Positions 55,387 to 64,000 of a stretch of 64,000 nucleotides of DNA are shown here, piece by piece. Every line of letters starts with the position of its first letter. Positions within the stretch are counted from its first letter, which is position 1. Origin of the DNA: Nannocystis sp. (GTDB taxonomy: Bacteria > Myxococcota_A > Polyangia > Nannocystales > Nannocystaceae); assembly GCA_016712315.1 (NCBI GenBank), contig JADJRG010000017.1:186001-250000 (forward strand). The letters run 5' to 3'. The position numbers and the translations under genes are program-made. The notes below the pieces were generated by a model. That model worked only from the letters and a program-made list of their open reading frames with translations. It did no database searches and had not been told where the DNA came from.

Positions 55387-56886
55387 CTATTCGCGGTCGA
55401 CCCGCTCGGCGCTGAACAGGCGCGCTCTCAGGTGTAGTGGGCGCACCTGGGCGCCGCTCCACACGAAGGTGAGGGCGCCGAGTTCGGGGCGGCCGCGGAC
55501 GCGGAAGCGGTGGTCGCCGAGGTGCTCCAGCGGGGTCGGGCCGGTGAAGAGCGGGCCGCTGAGGTGGAGGGCCGCGCCGACGAGCCGGACACGCAGCGGC
55601 TCGGGCCACTCGGGCGGCCAGTAGTCGCCGGTGTAGTGCGCGAGCGGAGCCGCAGGCGCGGGCGGCGGCGGCGGCTCGAAGAGCTCGCGCTGGATCGCGA
55701 GGGCGGTGGCGCGTAAGGGCTCGCCGCTGCCGCTCATGATGACCGCGGCGAAGCCGGTGGCGGGGATCCAATAGAGCTCGGCGGCGTAGTCGCCGGTGTT
55801 GCCGCTGTGCGCGTAGAGGGCTGCGCCGTCGCTCAGGAGGCGCCGCCGTAGGCCGAGGGCGTAGGTCTCGCCGGGGCGCTCGTGGGTGGCGATGGCGGGG
55901 GCGAGCAGGGCGTCACGCGCGGCCTCAGAGAGGGGTGAACCGGCGGGGTCGCCGAGGCCGAGGAGGAGCTCGACGAGGGCCGACGCCGAGGCGAAGAGGC
56001 CGCCGGCAGGGGCGGTCCAGAGGCGGCTCGGGCGCAGGTGACGATCGGCGGCGAGATCGATCTCTCGCGCCGCGGAGCCAGGGCCGAGGCGGCCACATGC
56101 CCAGTCAATCGCGCGCGCTTCGTCGAGGTCGGCGCCGATCTCGTGGAGGCGCAGGGGCGCGAAGAGGCGGGTCGCGAGGGCGCGGGCGTAGGGCTCGCCG
56201 CTGACGCGCTCGACCGCGAGCCCGACCGCCGCGTAGCCGGCGTTGGAGTAGCTCCAAAGGGCTCCTGGTGGCGCCCAGAGGGGAAACCCTCCGAGTTGGT
56301 GGAGCCAGGTGGGGGCGGAGGGCGACGCGCCAGCGGCGGCTTGGCGCAGCTCGGCGCCGGTGGGGGCGCGATCAGGGAGGCCGGCGCTGTGGGCGAGCAG
56401 GTGGCGCAGGGTGATCGCGGCGGCGTCAGGATCGACCGCTTCGGCGAGCTCGGGGAGGTGCGGCCAGAGCGGGGCGTCGAGCCCGAGGAGGCCTTCGTCG
56501 ACGAGGGTGAGGGCGAGCGCGGCGGTCGCGAGCTTGGTCAAGGAGCCGGCGCGAAAGACGGTGTGCGGGGTGATCTTGGCGCCGCGGACGCAGGTCCTGC
56601 CGGCGACGGCGAGCCAGCGGATCTTCCCCGCTTCGGCGATCGCGACGCTGACACCGACGCCGCCTAAGTTGTGGTGGTCGGCGCAGAGGGCCCGCGCGAT
56701 CGCTCGGTAGCGCGGCGGCGCGTCCTGGTGGCGCCGCACGCACGCGGCGCGGTGGTCCTCCGCGGCGGGGCGGGCGCTGGCGGGGGCGGGCGCCTCGCCG
56801 TAGCAGTCGCCCTGGGGCGCGCAGGCGAGGACGAGCAGCGGCCAGATCGGCGCTCGACTCGGCGGCTGGGACGACGCTCGCATCAC
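55387..56886 (-). CDS. Serine beta-lactamase-fold hydrolase, secreted
   Basis: A 499-residue lipoprotein-like secreted protein (PLLVLACAPQGDC) of the class C beta-lactamase / DD-peptidase (AmpC/EstB) superfamily. The catalytic Ser-Lys is in FRAGSLTKLATAALAL, the Tyr in LWSYSNAGYAAVGLAV (YSN), and the HxG-like element in LYAHSGNTGDYAAEL. The domain ends about residue 380; about 110 residues follow as a beta-rich tail (LRVRLVGAALHLSGPLFTGP) like that of the bacterial esterase-type members. GTG 56886 is seven bases after TAAACT; the next codon ATG 56883 may be the real start. Substrate unknown (peptide, ester or lactam). Confidence 0.85.
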   Translation of the reverse strand: MMRASSQPPSRAPIWPLLVLACAPQGDCYGEAPAPASARPAAEDHRAACVRRHQDAPPRYRAIARALCADHHNLGGVGVSVAIAEAGKIRWLAVAGRTCVRGAKITPHTVFRAGSLTKLATAALALTLVDEGLLGLDAPLWPHLPELAEAVDPDAAAITLRHLLAHSAGLPDRAPTGAELRQAAAGASPSAPTWLHQLGGFPLWAPPGALWSYSNAGYAAVGLAVERVSGEPYARALATRLFAPLRLHEIGADLDEARAIDWACGRLGPGSAAREIDLAADRHLRPSRLWTAPAGGLFASASALVELLLGLGDPAGSPLSEAARDALLAPAIATHERPGETYALGLRRRLLSDGAALYAHSGNTGDYAAELYWIPATGFAAVIMSGSGEPLRATALAIQRELFEPPPPPAPAAPLAHYTGDYWPPEWPEPLRVRLVGAALHLSGPLFTGPTPLEHLGDHRFRVRGRPELGALTFVWSGAQVRPLHLRARLFSAERVDRE

Positions 56887-56949
56887 CGCGCGAGTTTAGC
56901 CGGGGAGGCGCGCGCCGTCGCCCGCCTCATTATGCGAGGCTGTGCTGTG

Positions 56950-58842
56950 ATGGCTCGATCGCGGAGACAAGGGCGGCTCTTGGGGGCAGGGTTGTTCGCT
57001 TGCGCAGGGCTGGTCGCCTGCGGGGACGATGGCGGCGGCGGGTCGATGACTGGGTCGACGCAGGGGTTCACGTCGTCGACGCAGGGCTCGACGGACTCCG
57101 GGGGCACGGAGACGACTGCGAGTGGGAGCGAGAGCGCGGGCACGACCACCGACAGCGCGACGACCACCGACGCGGCGACTTGGAGCACGACGAGCGCGGG
57201 TGAGAGCGACTCGTCGAGCGCGACCGACAGCGACGCGGGGACAGACTCGGATACGGCGACGGACTCGGACACCGAGGGTGAGGTGTGCGAGCCACCCGAC
57301 GTGCTGATCGTGCTCGACCGGACGTTGACGATGCACCGGACGCCGAGCGGGGCGGTGCCGGTGGATGGACCGGAGTACAAGAGCTCGAAGTGGTCGCAGG
57401 CGATCGTGGCGATCGAGGGGCTGGTCGCGCCGCCGTTCGACAGCTCGGTGCGCTTCGGCCTAGAGCTGTGGCCGCGTGACCCGGGTGACGGGGCGTGTGT
57501 CACGCTGGCGGAGCGGGTGACGAACTCGAAGCAGGCGACCAACCCGGCGTGCGAGCAGGGTGAGGTGGTGGTCGAGGTAGGCCTCGATCAAGGGCAGACG
57601 ATCATCGATCTGCTCGACCCGACGACGACGACGATCTGCTCGAGCACGCCGACAGGCGAGGCGCTGTACGGCGCAGGCTCGTACCTCGAGGGGATCAAGG
57701 TGGCGGGGCGCGATCAGTATGTCGTGTTGATCACGGACGGGGCCGACTGGGATCAGACCTGCCCGCTGCCCGACCCGCTGAAGGCGGTGCAAGAGCTCGA
57801 GGCGAAGGGGATCAAGACCTTCGTGGTGGGCTTCAGCGCGGAGCAGGCGCCCCCGGGGGCGCTGTCTTACTTGAACAACCTGGCGTGCGCGGGTCAGACA
57901 GCGAAGGGCTTTCCGGGGCCTTGTTACGACACGCCCGACGGGTGGACAGGGGTGGTCGTCGAGGACCCGTTCCCGGTGTACTTGCAGGCGGAGGACGCGA
58001 AGGACCTGGGGCTGGCGCTGCAGTCGGTGCTCGATGACGTCTGCTGCGGCTGCTCGAAGGGCTGCGACGCGCCGGAGGTGCTCTTCGCGGTGGACAGGAC
58101 CTTGACGATGCACCGCACGCCGGACGGCGATGTTCCGGTGGACGCGCCGGACTACCAGAGCTCGCGCTGGTACCAGGCGTTGACGTCGATCAAGGATGTG
58201 GTGACGACGCCGGCGCTCGACTCGAAGCTGCGCCTCGGGCTCGAGCTGTGGCCGCGGGATCCCGGGGGCGGGCAGTGCATCACGCTGGCGGAGCGGGTGA
58301 CGAACTCGAAGCAGGCGAGCAACCCGGCGTGTGAATTCGGGGAGATCGTGGCGCCGCCGGCGCTGAAGACCGGGGCGGCGATCGACGGGCTGCTCGATCC
58401 GGCGACGACGACGATCTGCTCGACGACGCCGACCGGCAACGGGCTGATCACGGCGTTCGCCTGGCTCGTGGACCACCTGGTGCCAGGTCGCGATCAGTAT
58501 GTGGTGCTGGTGACCGACGGCAGCGACTGGGACGGGACCTGCCCGTCGCCGTCACCGCTGACGGTGGTGCAGCAGCTCGCCGCGGCGGGGATCAAGACCT
58601 ACGTGGTGGGCTTCTTCGGGGTGGTGGAGAACCAAAAGGCGGCGAGCTTCCTCAACGACCTGGCGTGCGCGGGGCAGACGGCGAAGGGCTTCCCAGGGCC
58701 GTGTACGTCGACGATGCAGGGCTGGCAGGCGAAGGACCCGGCGTCGCTGGACCCGCTGTACCTGCGCGCGGGCGACGGCGAGCTGGAGGTGACGCTCGGC
58801 GGGGTGGCGGACGAGATCGTCGCGATGTGCGTGCCTGGTTGA
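56950..58842 (+). CDS. Lipoprotein with two tandem vWA-like domains
   Basis: A 630-residue lipoprotein (LFACAGLVACGDDGG) with a Ser/Thr/Asp/Gly linker (about 24-108), then two very similar vWA-type domains of about 255 residues. Domain 1 starts CEPPDVLIVLDRTLTMHRTP and domain 2 CDAPEVLFAVDRTLTMHRTP; both contain FGLELWPRDPG, TLAERVTNSKQA, TTTTIC-TPTG, GRDQYVVL-TDG and LACAGQTAKGFPGPC. The MIDAS first motif is DRTLT (usual DxSxS), with Thr in place of Ser. The strong similarity at DNA level indicates a recent internal duplication. Four or more cysteines in each domain suggest disulfides. Likely a surface adhesion or binding protein. ATG 56950 chosen; ATG 56932 alternative. Confidence 0.83.
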   Translation: MARSRRQGRLLGAGLFACAGLVACGDDGGGGSMTGSTQGFTSSTQGSTDSGGTETTASGSESAGTTTDSATTTDAATWSTTSAGESDSSSATDSDAGTDSDTATDSDTEGEVCEPPDVLIVLDRTLTMHRTPSGAVPVDGPEYKSSKWSQAIVAIEGLVAPPFDSSVRFGLELWPRDPGDGACVTLAERVTNSKQATNPACEQGEVVVEVGLDQGQTIIDLLDPTTTTICSSTPTGEALYGAGSYLEGIKVAGRDQYVVLITDGADWDQTCPLPDPLKAVQELEAKGIKTFVVGFSAEQAPPGALSYLNNLACAGQTAKGFPGPCYDTPDGWTGVVVEDPFPVYLQAEDAKDLGLALQSVLDDVCCGCSKGCDAPEVLFAVDRTLTMHRTPDGDVPVDAPDYQSSRWYQALTSIKDVVTTPALDSKLRLGLELWPRDPGGGQCITLAERVTNSKQASNPACEFGEIVAPPALKTGAAIDGLLDPATTTICSTTPTGNGLITAFAWLVDHLVPGRDQYVVLVTDGSDWDGTCPSPSPLTVVQQLAAAGIKTYVVGFFGVVENQKAASFLNDLACAGQTAKGFPGPCTSTMQGWQAKDPASLDPLYLRAGDGELEVTLGGVADEIVAMCVPG

Positions 58843-58866
58843 GCGGCTGTCCTGAAGGACAGCCGC
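58843..58866. terminator. Perfect hairpin between convergent genes
   Basis: GCGGCTGTCC-TGAA-GGACAGCCGC, a perfect ten-bp stem in the 27-nt gap between the vWA lipoprotein and dnaJ. No U-run on either side, so the activity as a terminator is uncertain; it may work in both directions. Confidence 0.6.
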
Positions 58867-58869
58867 GCC

Positions 58870-59988
58870 TCAGGAGCGCTTGCGCTTGCGGAAGGAGTCG
58901 AAGAAGCCGCGCTTGGGCGGGGTGACCTTGTCCCCCATCAGCTCGGCGAGCTCCTGGAGGAGCTCCTCTTGCTCGCTCGTGAGCTTCTTCGGGATCGTGA
59001 CCTCGACGTGGATGTGGTGGTCGCCGTGGCCGCGGCCGCCGATCACCGGGATCCCCTTGCCGCGGCGGAGGATGACGTCGCCGGGCTGCGTGCCAGGCTC
59101 GATCTCGAGGTCGACGTCGTCGCCGAGGGTGGGCACGCTGACGGTGCAGCCGAGGGCGGCTTGGACCATCGAGATCGCGACCTTGGAGTGGATGTCGAAC
59201 TCGTCGCGGACGAAGCGCTCGTCGGGCTCGACGGCGATGACCACGTAGAGGTTGCCAGGAGGGCCGCCGCGGGCGCCGCTCTGCCCGCGGCCGCTGATCC
59301 GCAGGGTCTGGCCGTTGTCGACGCCGGCGGGGATGTTGACGGTGAGGGCGGTCTCGCGCTGGATCGCGCCGGTGCCGGAGCAGGTGCGGCAGGGGTTGGC
59401 GATGATCTTGCCCTCGCCGCGGCAGCGCGGACAGGTGGTCTGGACGACGAAGAATCCCTGGCGGTGGACGACCTGACCGCTGCCTCCGCACTGGGGGCAG
59501 CCCTCGGCCTTGGAGCCGGCGGCCGCGCCGCTGCCGCTGCAGTCGCCGCATGACTCGCGGCGGGGGATCTTGAGCTCGCGCTCGACGCCTTTGACCGCCT
59601 CGGCGAAGCTGATGTCGAGCTGGACCTTGATGTCGGCGCCCTGGCGCGGGCCGCTGCGCTGGCCGCTGAAGCCGCCGAGGTTGCCGAAGAGGTCGCCGAA
59701 GAGGTCGCCGAAGCGGCTGAAGATCTCGTCGGTGCCCTGGAAGCCGCTGAACCCGGCCCGGGAGGGGCCCTCGTGGCCGTGCTGGTCGTAGAGGCGGCGC
59801 TTGTCCGGGTCGCTGAGGATCTCGAAGGCCTCGGCGGCCTCCTTGAAGCGCTCCTCCGCGGCGGGGTTGTCCGGGTTGCGATCCGGGTGAAATTGCATCG
59901 CCATCTTGCGATAGGCGCGCTTGATGTCCGCGGGTGCAGCGCCCCGGTCGACCTCAAGAACCTCGTAATAATCGCGTTTGGCGGTCAC
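58870..59988 (-). CDS. dnaJ: Chaperone DnaJ
   Basis: A 372-residue Hsp40 of full type I layout. The J domain has HPD at 34-36 (MQFHPDRNPDNP); then a Gly/Phe region (GFSGFQGTDEIFSRFGDLFGD); four CxxCxGxG repeats of the zinc domain (CGDCSGSG, CPQCGGSG, CPRCRGEG, CRTCSGTG); and the C-terminal substrate-binding beta domains. The partner DnaK and GrpE are not adjacent (an atypical Hsp70 lies 15 kb away). The promoter is TTGACA-N17-TAGGGT, with GTG 59988 about 3 nt after the predicted start. Confidence 0.96.
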   Translation of the reverse strand: MTAKRDYYEVLEVDRGAAPADIKRAYRKMAMQFHPDRNPDNPAAEERFKEAAEAFEILSDPDKRRLYDQHGHEGPSRAGFSGFQGTDEIFSRFGDLFGDLFGNLGGFSGQRSGPRQGADIKVQLDISFAEAVKGVERELKIPRRESCGDCSGSGAAAGSKAEGCPQCGGSGQVVHRQGFFVVQTTCPRCRGEGKIIANPCRTCSGTGAIQRETALTVNIPAGVDNGQTLRISGRGQSGARGGPPGNLYVVIAVEPDERFVRDEFDIHSKVAISMVQAALGCTVSVPTLGDDVDLEIEPGTQPGDVILRRGKGIPVIGGRGHGDHHIHVEVTIPKKLTSEQEELLQELAELMGDKVTPPKRGFFDSFRKRKRS

Positions 59989-59997
59989 CGCGCGCGC

Positions 59998-60026
59998 ACC
60001 CTAAACATCGCCCCGTTGGCTGTCAA
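59998..60026 (-). promoter_or_regulatory. Promoter of dnaJ
   Basis: On the minus strand TTGACA (60026-60021), 17-nt spacer, TAGGGT (60003-59998). The predicted start near 59991 leaves only about 3 nt before GTG 59988. Consensus -35; no sign of a CIRCE element. Confidence 0.7.
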
Positions 60027-60143
60027 TCATCCGTCGCTGGCGCGCGGTTTTTGACGAGGCGTGTTATCGTCAGCCCCGATGCCCCCGGCTGGTGAGGTCG
60101 CCAGCCAGGGCGCACCACGACCCCGCCCGACGAGAACGCGCCG

Positions 60144-60740
60144 ATGACCAAGCTCTCCTCTGTGTTCGCACTGCTCGCCCTCACGCTCCCGCTCACGCTC
60201 GCCTCGTGCAGCGAGGAGGAGTTCCCGGTGCTGTTTGAAGAAGAAGGGGTGTGGGCGCTGACGCACTTCGACATCGAGGGGACCGGCGAGTTTGAGACCT
60301 TCAGCTCGGGCCTGCGCCGCGATAAGTTCTTGCTCAACTTCCGCCGGACCAGCGGCGCCGAGCAGCAGCCGGCCGGCAAGCTGGCGGCCGCGTCGTGTCG
60401 CGATGACAACGGCGATGAGAGCGTGCTGACCGCGCAGTGCAACCAAGGCTACGCGTGCCGCTGCTTCGATTACACGTACGGTGAGAGCCAGATGGTGTGG
60501 CGTGAGTACGCCGGCGAGGGCGAGACGCTGTACGAGCCGATGAAGGACGACCCGCCGCCAGGTGATCCCGTGGTGGTCGGCCTGCGCGAGTTCGAGACGG
60601 CGAACACGTACGTGTTCACGCCGCTGCCGGTGTATCTGTTCGATAGCTTGGGGGTCGGCTCGTCCTACCGCTTCCAGCAGCGGGCGATGAGCGTGTTCGC
60701 GTCGACGCCGTGCAACCAGCGCTGCTTCGGCGACGAGTGA
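60144..60740 (+). CDS. Small lipoprotein
   Basis: A 198-residue lipoprotein (ALLALTLPLTLASCSEEE). No linker of the Ser/Thr type. The mature part is a single domain of unknown family, with a strand-rich start (VWALTHFDIEGTGEFETFSS) and CRCFDYTYGESQMVW and PCNQRCFGDE, both holding cysteine pairs, at the middle and end. Probable disulfides; otherwise no clue to function. ATG 60144 has no clear ribosome binding site. Divergent from dnaJ across 155 nt. Confidence 0.72.
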   Translation: MTKLSSVFALLALTLPLTLASCSEEEFPVLFEEEGVWALTHFDIEGTGEFETFSSGLRRDKFLLNFRRTSGAEQQPAGKLAAASCRDDNGDESVLTAQCNQGYACRCFDYTYGESQMVWREYAGEGETLYEPMKDDPPPGDPVVVGLREFETANTYVFTPLPVYLFDSLGVGSSYRFQQRAMSVFASTPCNQRCFGDE

Positions 60741-60848
60741 GCGGCTCTGTTCCTTGAAGACGCTACGGCGCCGGCGCGAGTGCCCGCGCCTGGCGCTCGT
60801 GTAGCGCCGATCCCCGAAGGCTCAAGTAATCCCGCTACCATCGCCTGG

Positions 60849-61487
60849 ATGCGCGGCCTGTACCCGATCGTCGACCTCGACACGCTGGCGAGGCGGAACC
60901 TGGCGCCGTTGGTGCTCGTGGAGGCTGTCCTGAGCGCGCGGCCGCCGATTCTCCAGCTGCGAGCGAAGCGGCAAGCACCACGCGCTGTGCTCGAGCTGCT
61001 CGAGCTGCTCAAGCCGCTCTGCGCGCGCGCGGGCACGCAGCTCTTCGCCAACGACCGCCCCGACTTGGCGCTGCTCGCCGACGTCGATGGTGTCCACGTC
61101 GGACAAGACGATCTGCCGCTCGAAGCCGTGCGGCGCCTGCCCGGCAGCCTGCGCGTCGGCGTGTCGACGCACGACTACGCGCAGCTCGCAGCAGCCCTGG
61201 CGCAGCGCCCCGACTACGTGGCGTTCGGGCCGATCTTCTCCACCACCTCGAAAGACAACGCCGATCTGGCGCTGGGTCTCGAGGCGCTGCGGCGCGCCGC
61301 AGAAATGGCGCGCGCCGCCAAGGTTCCGCTCGTCGCGATCGGCGGGCTCACGCTCGAGCACGCGCCCGAGCTCGCGCGCTGTTCGGTCGTTCCCGCTGTG
61401 ATCTCCGATCTGTTCGCCGACGGCGACGACGCCGCAGCTATCGCGGCGCGCGCCAGCGCTTGGCAGACCGAGCTGAATGCTCGCTGA
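60849..61487 (+). CDS. thiE: Thiamine phosphate synthase
   Basis: A 212-residue TIM-barrel protein of the thiamine phosphate synthase family, which joins the thiazole and pyrimidine phosphates to make thiamine monophosphate. RGLYPIVDLDTL, ILQLRAKRQAPRAVLELLEL (usual QLR-K), LFANDRPDLALLADVDGVHVGQDDLPL and VAFGPIFSTTSKDNADLALGL are the standard blocks. ATG 60849 places the family N-terminus correctly; the in-frame extension to 60780 is not supported. A TACCAT box (60836-60841) lies eight bases before it. No TPP riboswitch motif is seen upstream. No other thi gene is next to it. Confidence 0.93.
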   Translation: MRGLYPIVDLDTLARRNLAPLVLVEAVLSARPPILQLRAKRQAPRAVLELLELLKPLCARAGTQLFANDRPDLALLADVDGVHVGQDDLPLEAVRRLPGSLRVGVSTHDYAQLAAALAQRPDYVAFGPIFSTTSKDNADLALGLEALRRAAEMARAAKVPLVAIGGLTLEHAPELARCSVVPAVISDLFADGDDAAAIAARASAWQTELNAR

Positions 61488-61599
61488 CAGCCGCGCCGGC
61501 GGCGGTCCCGGTCGCCGCCGTGCGCGCCGCCCAGGGCTCGACGATCGCTGATGGTCGAGGGTGCGCAGGCGCGTGCGCATGTGCGCGCGCGGCCGCAGG

Positions 61600-61628
61600 C
61601 TGACGTCTCGATCGGCGGGGAGTATGGT
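61600..61628 (+). promoter_or_regulatory. Promoter of the malic enzyme gene
   Basis: CTGACG (61600-61605), 17-nt spacer, TATGGT (61623-61628), then ATG at 61637. Leader of about 1-2 nt. Confidence 0.6.
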
Positions 61629-61636
61629 CGCCGCCC

Positions 61637-63922
61637 ATGACGTCCCCACGAGCTCCGCGCGGCAAAGAGGCCCTCGACTATCACGCGTCTGGTCGGCCCG
61701 GGAAGATCCAGGTGGTCCCGACCAAGCCGCTGACGAGCCAGCGCGATCTGTCGCTGGCGTACTCGCCAGGGGTCGCGGAGCCTTGTATGGAGATCTACAA
61801 GGACCCGGGCGCGGTGTTTCGCTACACGGCGCGCGGGAACTTGGTCGCGGTGATCACCGACGGCACGGCGGTGCTAGGGCTCGGGGACATCGGGCCGCTG
61901 GCGAGCAAGCCGGTGATGGAGGGCAAGGGGGTGCTCTTTAAAAAATTCGCGGACATCGACGTCTTCGACCTCGAGCTGTCGAGCCGCGACCCCGACCACT
62001 TCATCGAGTGCGTGGCAGCGATGGAGCCGACCTTCGGGGGGATCAACCTCGAGGACATCAAGGCGCCAGAGTGCTTCTACATCGAGGAGCAGCTGAAGAA
62101 GCGGATGAAGATCCCGGTCTTCCACGACGACCAGCACGGGACGGCGATCATCAGCGGGGCGGCGCTGATCAACGCGGCGGCGCTGCAGGGGAAGTCGCTG
62201 GCGACGCTGAAGATGGTGGTGAGCGGGGCGGGGGCGTCGGCGATCTCGTGCACACGCTTCTACATCAGCTTGGGGGTGGACCCGGCGAATATCCTGATGT
62301 GCGACTCGAAGGGGGTGCTGCACAGCGGCCGCGAGATCGCCGCGGATGATCCGAAGCGGGCGTTCGTGCGGGAGACGCCGGCGCGCACGCTGGCGGACGC
62401 GCTGGTCGGCGCGGATCTGTTCTTGGGGCTGTCGCGCGCGGGGCTGGTGACCGTAGAGATGGTGATGGCGATGGCGCCGCGGCCGATCATCTTCGCCTGC
62501 GCGAACCCTGATCCGGAGATCGACTACCCGCTGGCGAAGGCGGCGCGGCCCGACGCGATCGTGGCGACCGGGCGCAGCGACTACAACAACCAAGTCAACA
62601 ACGTGCTCGGCTTCCCGTTCATCTTCCGCGGGGCGCTCGACGTGCGGGCGACGCAGATCAACGAGGCGATGAAGATCGCGGCGGCGCACTCGCTCGCGGA
62701 CCTGGCCCGCAAGGACGTGCCGCAGGTGGTGAGCGCGGCCTACGGCGAGGACTTTCACTACGGGCCGGACTACATCATCCCGAAGCCGTTCGACCCGCGG
62801 GTGCTGACGTGGGTGGCGCCAGCGGTGGCGGAGGCGGCGATGAAGAGCGGGGTCGCGCAGATCGAGCTCGACATCGAGGCGTACCGCGAGCGGCTGCGCG
62901 GGCTGCTCGGGGGGGCCTCGGCGGTGATGCGCCGCTTCATCCGCCGGGCGGCGCGCTCGCCCCGGCGGATCGTCTTCCCGGAGGGCGAGGACCCGCGGAT
63001 CCTGCGGGCGTGCGCGATCGTGGTCGACGAGGGGATCGCGCGGCCGGTGCTGATCGGCCGCGCCGAGCGGATCCGCGAGCTGCTGCGCGAGCACGACGTC
63101 GACGTGTCGCTCGATAAGCTCGAGATCGTCGAGCCGGAGACGGACCCGTCGCTGGACGCGTACGCCCAGCGGCTGCACGCGATGCGCGGGCGCAAGGGCA
63201 TGACGCTGGGGCTGGCCCGCTCGACGCTGCTCGACCCGAACCACTTCGGCATGCTGATGGTCGCGGAGCGCCGCGCGGACGGGATCGTGTCAGGGCTGAA
63301 TTGTTCGTACTCGGACGTTGTCCGGCCAGCGCTGCAGATCATCGGCATGCGGCCGGGCGCGCGCCGGATCGCGGGCATGTACCTGATGCTGCACCGCAGC
63401 GGGGTGCTCTTCTTCGGCGACACCACGGTGAACCTCGACCTGGACGCGGACGGGTTGGCGGAGATCGCGGCGATGATCGCGGACGCGGCGGGGACCTTCG
63501 GGGTGACGCCGCGGGTGGCGATGCTGAGCTATAGCAACTTCGGCTCGGTGCGTGACCCGCGGGCGGCGATGGTGGCCGAGGCGGTGCGGCTGCTGGGTGA
63601 GCGCCGCCCCGACCTCGAGGTGGAGGGGGAGATGCAGGCGAACCTGGCGGTCGACTACGAGCTGCAGAAACGGATCTTCCCGGCGACGCGGCTGAGCGGG
63701 CCGGCGAACGTGCTGATCTTCCCGAGCCTGGAGGCGGGCAACGTCGCGTACAAGCTGATGCGCGAGCTGGGGCGGGTGCCGGCGGTGGGACCAGTGCTGC
63801 TCGGCATGGGCCGCCCAGTGACGGCGCTCGAGCGCGACTGCACGATCGATAACATCGTGCACATGACGGCGCTGACGGTGGTGCACGCGCAGGTGGAGGA
63901 CGGCGAGAGCGGCGCCGAGTAG
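61637..63922 (+). CDS. maeB: NADP-dependent malic enzyme with C-terminal phosphotransacetylase domain
   Basis: A 761-residue fusion of malic enzyme (about 1-430) and a phosphotransacetylase-like domain (about 435-755), the MaeB layout. The malic domain has LSLAYSPGVAEPCMEI, VITDGTAVLGLGDIGP, FHDDQHGTAIISGAAL and the NAD(P) site VVSGAGASAISC. The C-terminal part starts RRIVFPEGEDPRILRA and includes MLMVAERRADGIVSGLNCS, LSYSNFGSVRDPRAAMV and NVLIFPSLEAGNVAYKLM. Decarboxylates malate to pyruvate with NADPH formation; the Pta domain is thought to be regulatory in E. coli MaeB. The 78 nt after it up to the window end contain only small hairpins. Confidence 0.95.
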   Translation: MTSPRAPRGKEALDYHASGRPGKIQVVPTKPLTSQRDLSLAYSPGVAEPCMEIYKDPGAVFRYTARGNLVAVITDGTAVLGLGDIGPLASKPVMEGKGVLFKKFADIDVFDLELSSRDPDHFIECVAAMEPTFGGINLEDIKAPECFYIEEQLKKRMKIPVFHDDQHGTAIISGAALINAAALQGKSLATLKMVVSGAGASAISCTRFYISLGVDPANILMCDSKGVLHSGREIAADDPKRAFVRETPARTLADALVGADLFLGLSRAGLVTVEMVMAMAPRPIIFACANPDPEIDYPLAKAARPDAIVATGRSDYNNQVNNVLGFPFIFRGALDVRATQINEAMKIAAAHSLADLARKDVPQVVSAAYGEDFHYGPDYIIPKPFDPRVLTWVAPAVAEAAMKSGVAQIELDIEAYRERLRGLLGGASAVMRRFIRRAARSPRRIVFPEGEDPRILRACAIVVDEGIARPVLIGRAERIRELLREHDVDVSLDKLEIVEPETDPSLDAYAQRLHAMRGRKGMTLGLARSTLLDPNHFGMLMVAERRADGIVSGLNCSYSDVVRPALQIIGMRPGARRIAGMYLMLHRSGVLFFGDTTVNLDLDADGLAEIAAMIADAAGTFGVTPRVAMLSYSNFGSVRDPRAAMVAEAVRLLGERRPDLEVEGEMQANLAVDYELQKRIFPATRLSGPANVLIFPSLEAGNVAYKLMRELGRVPAVGPVLLGMGRPVTALERDCTIDNIVHMTALTVVHAQVEDGESGAE

Positions 63923-64000
63923 GCCGGCGTAGAGCCCTGCTTGGAGGGCAGGTCGTCCGCGCGCGGCGGCGACCTGCGCCGCTGCCCTGAAGGTCAGCCG

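Noticed and set aside
60741..60848. TPP riboswitch before thiE
   Set aside because: No CUGAGA or ACC-CUUUGAACC-like elements in the 108-nt gap.

Overview
The window is about 70% GC, uses GTG and TTG starts freely, and has many overlapping gene pairs (ATGA, GTGA or TTGA). It looks like a chromosomal segment of a myxobacterium, most likely of the Nannocystis group. The evidence is the run of lipoproteins with long Ser/Thr/Gly/Asp linkers behind the lipidated cysteine, two eukaryotic-type Ser/Thr kinases (one with a TPR tail), an AgmX/PglI-type C-terminal domain inside a VIT-vWA protein, and an ECF sigma factor next to a FecR/TPR-like membrane protein. I see no tRNA, rRNA, CRISPR array, insertion sequence or prophage. 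Apart from one inverted-repeat-rich gap, this reads as ordinary core and lineage-specific chromosome.

Layout. 1-7.0 kb: a DUF6901-like gene cut by the window edge, a fused MoaD-MoaE gene, a SprT-like metalloprotein, and a leftward GNAT (COG3146) - MBOAT - SGNH operon for surface acetylation. Three genes here carry several apparent frameshifts. 7.1-12.2 kb: clpS-clpA, then a leftward barrel-like protein / ECF sigma / FecR-TPR operon. 12.2-15.6 kb: a LON-domain protein and a tightly overlapped merR-folE-phosphatase operon divergent from a pteridine-reductase-like SDR. 15.7-19.5 kb: rpsU, an unknown gene, a membrane-anchored endonuclease-like protein, and a cysteine-rich lipoprotein ending in a clear terminator. 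19.5-25.5 kb: SNF2 helicase, an HprK-related kinase overlapped by a histidine phosphatase, and a cation efflux transporter with a (Gly-His)n tail. 25.5-26.0 kb: a gene-free, hairpin-rich gap. 26-35 kb: Ser/Thr kinases, an FGE-fold lipoprotein, a double FKBP lipoprotein and a glycosyltransferase-like membrane protein. 35-46.8 kb: SPL-like radical SAM, NDP-sugar epimerase, CBS protein, a giant VIT-vWA-AgmX-TPR-DUF2135 lipoprotein, Hsp70, class III cyclase and P450. 47-54.3 kb: PLD-family synthase, PDZ lipoprotein, degenerate LytM protein, a caspase-like candidate, pssA and truA. 54.4-64 kb: lipoproteins, a serine beta-lactamase-fold hydrolase, a duplicated-vWA lipoprotein, dnaJ, thiE and a malic enzyme-phosphotransacetylase fusion.

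Two themes stand out. First, many genes have a promoter-like TTGAC-N17-TAnnnT (or a TAnnnT box alone) only 6-9 nt before the start codon and no Shine-Dalgarno, implying leaderless or nearly leaderless mRNAs. Second, a compact pterin module (folE, phosphatase, pteridine reductase) sits around a MerR-type regulator with a double CxxC tail and an obvious operator dyad.
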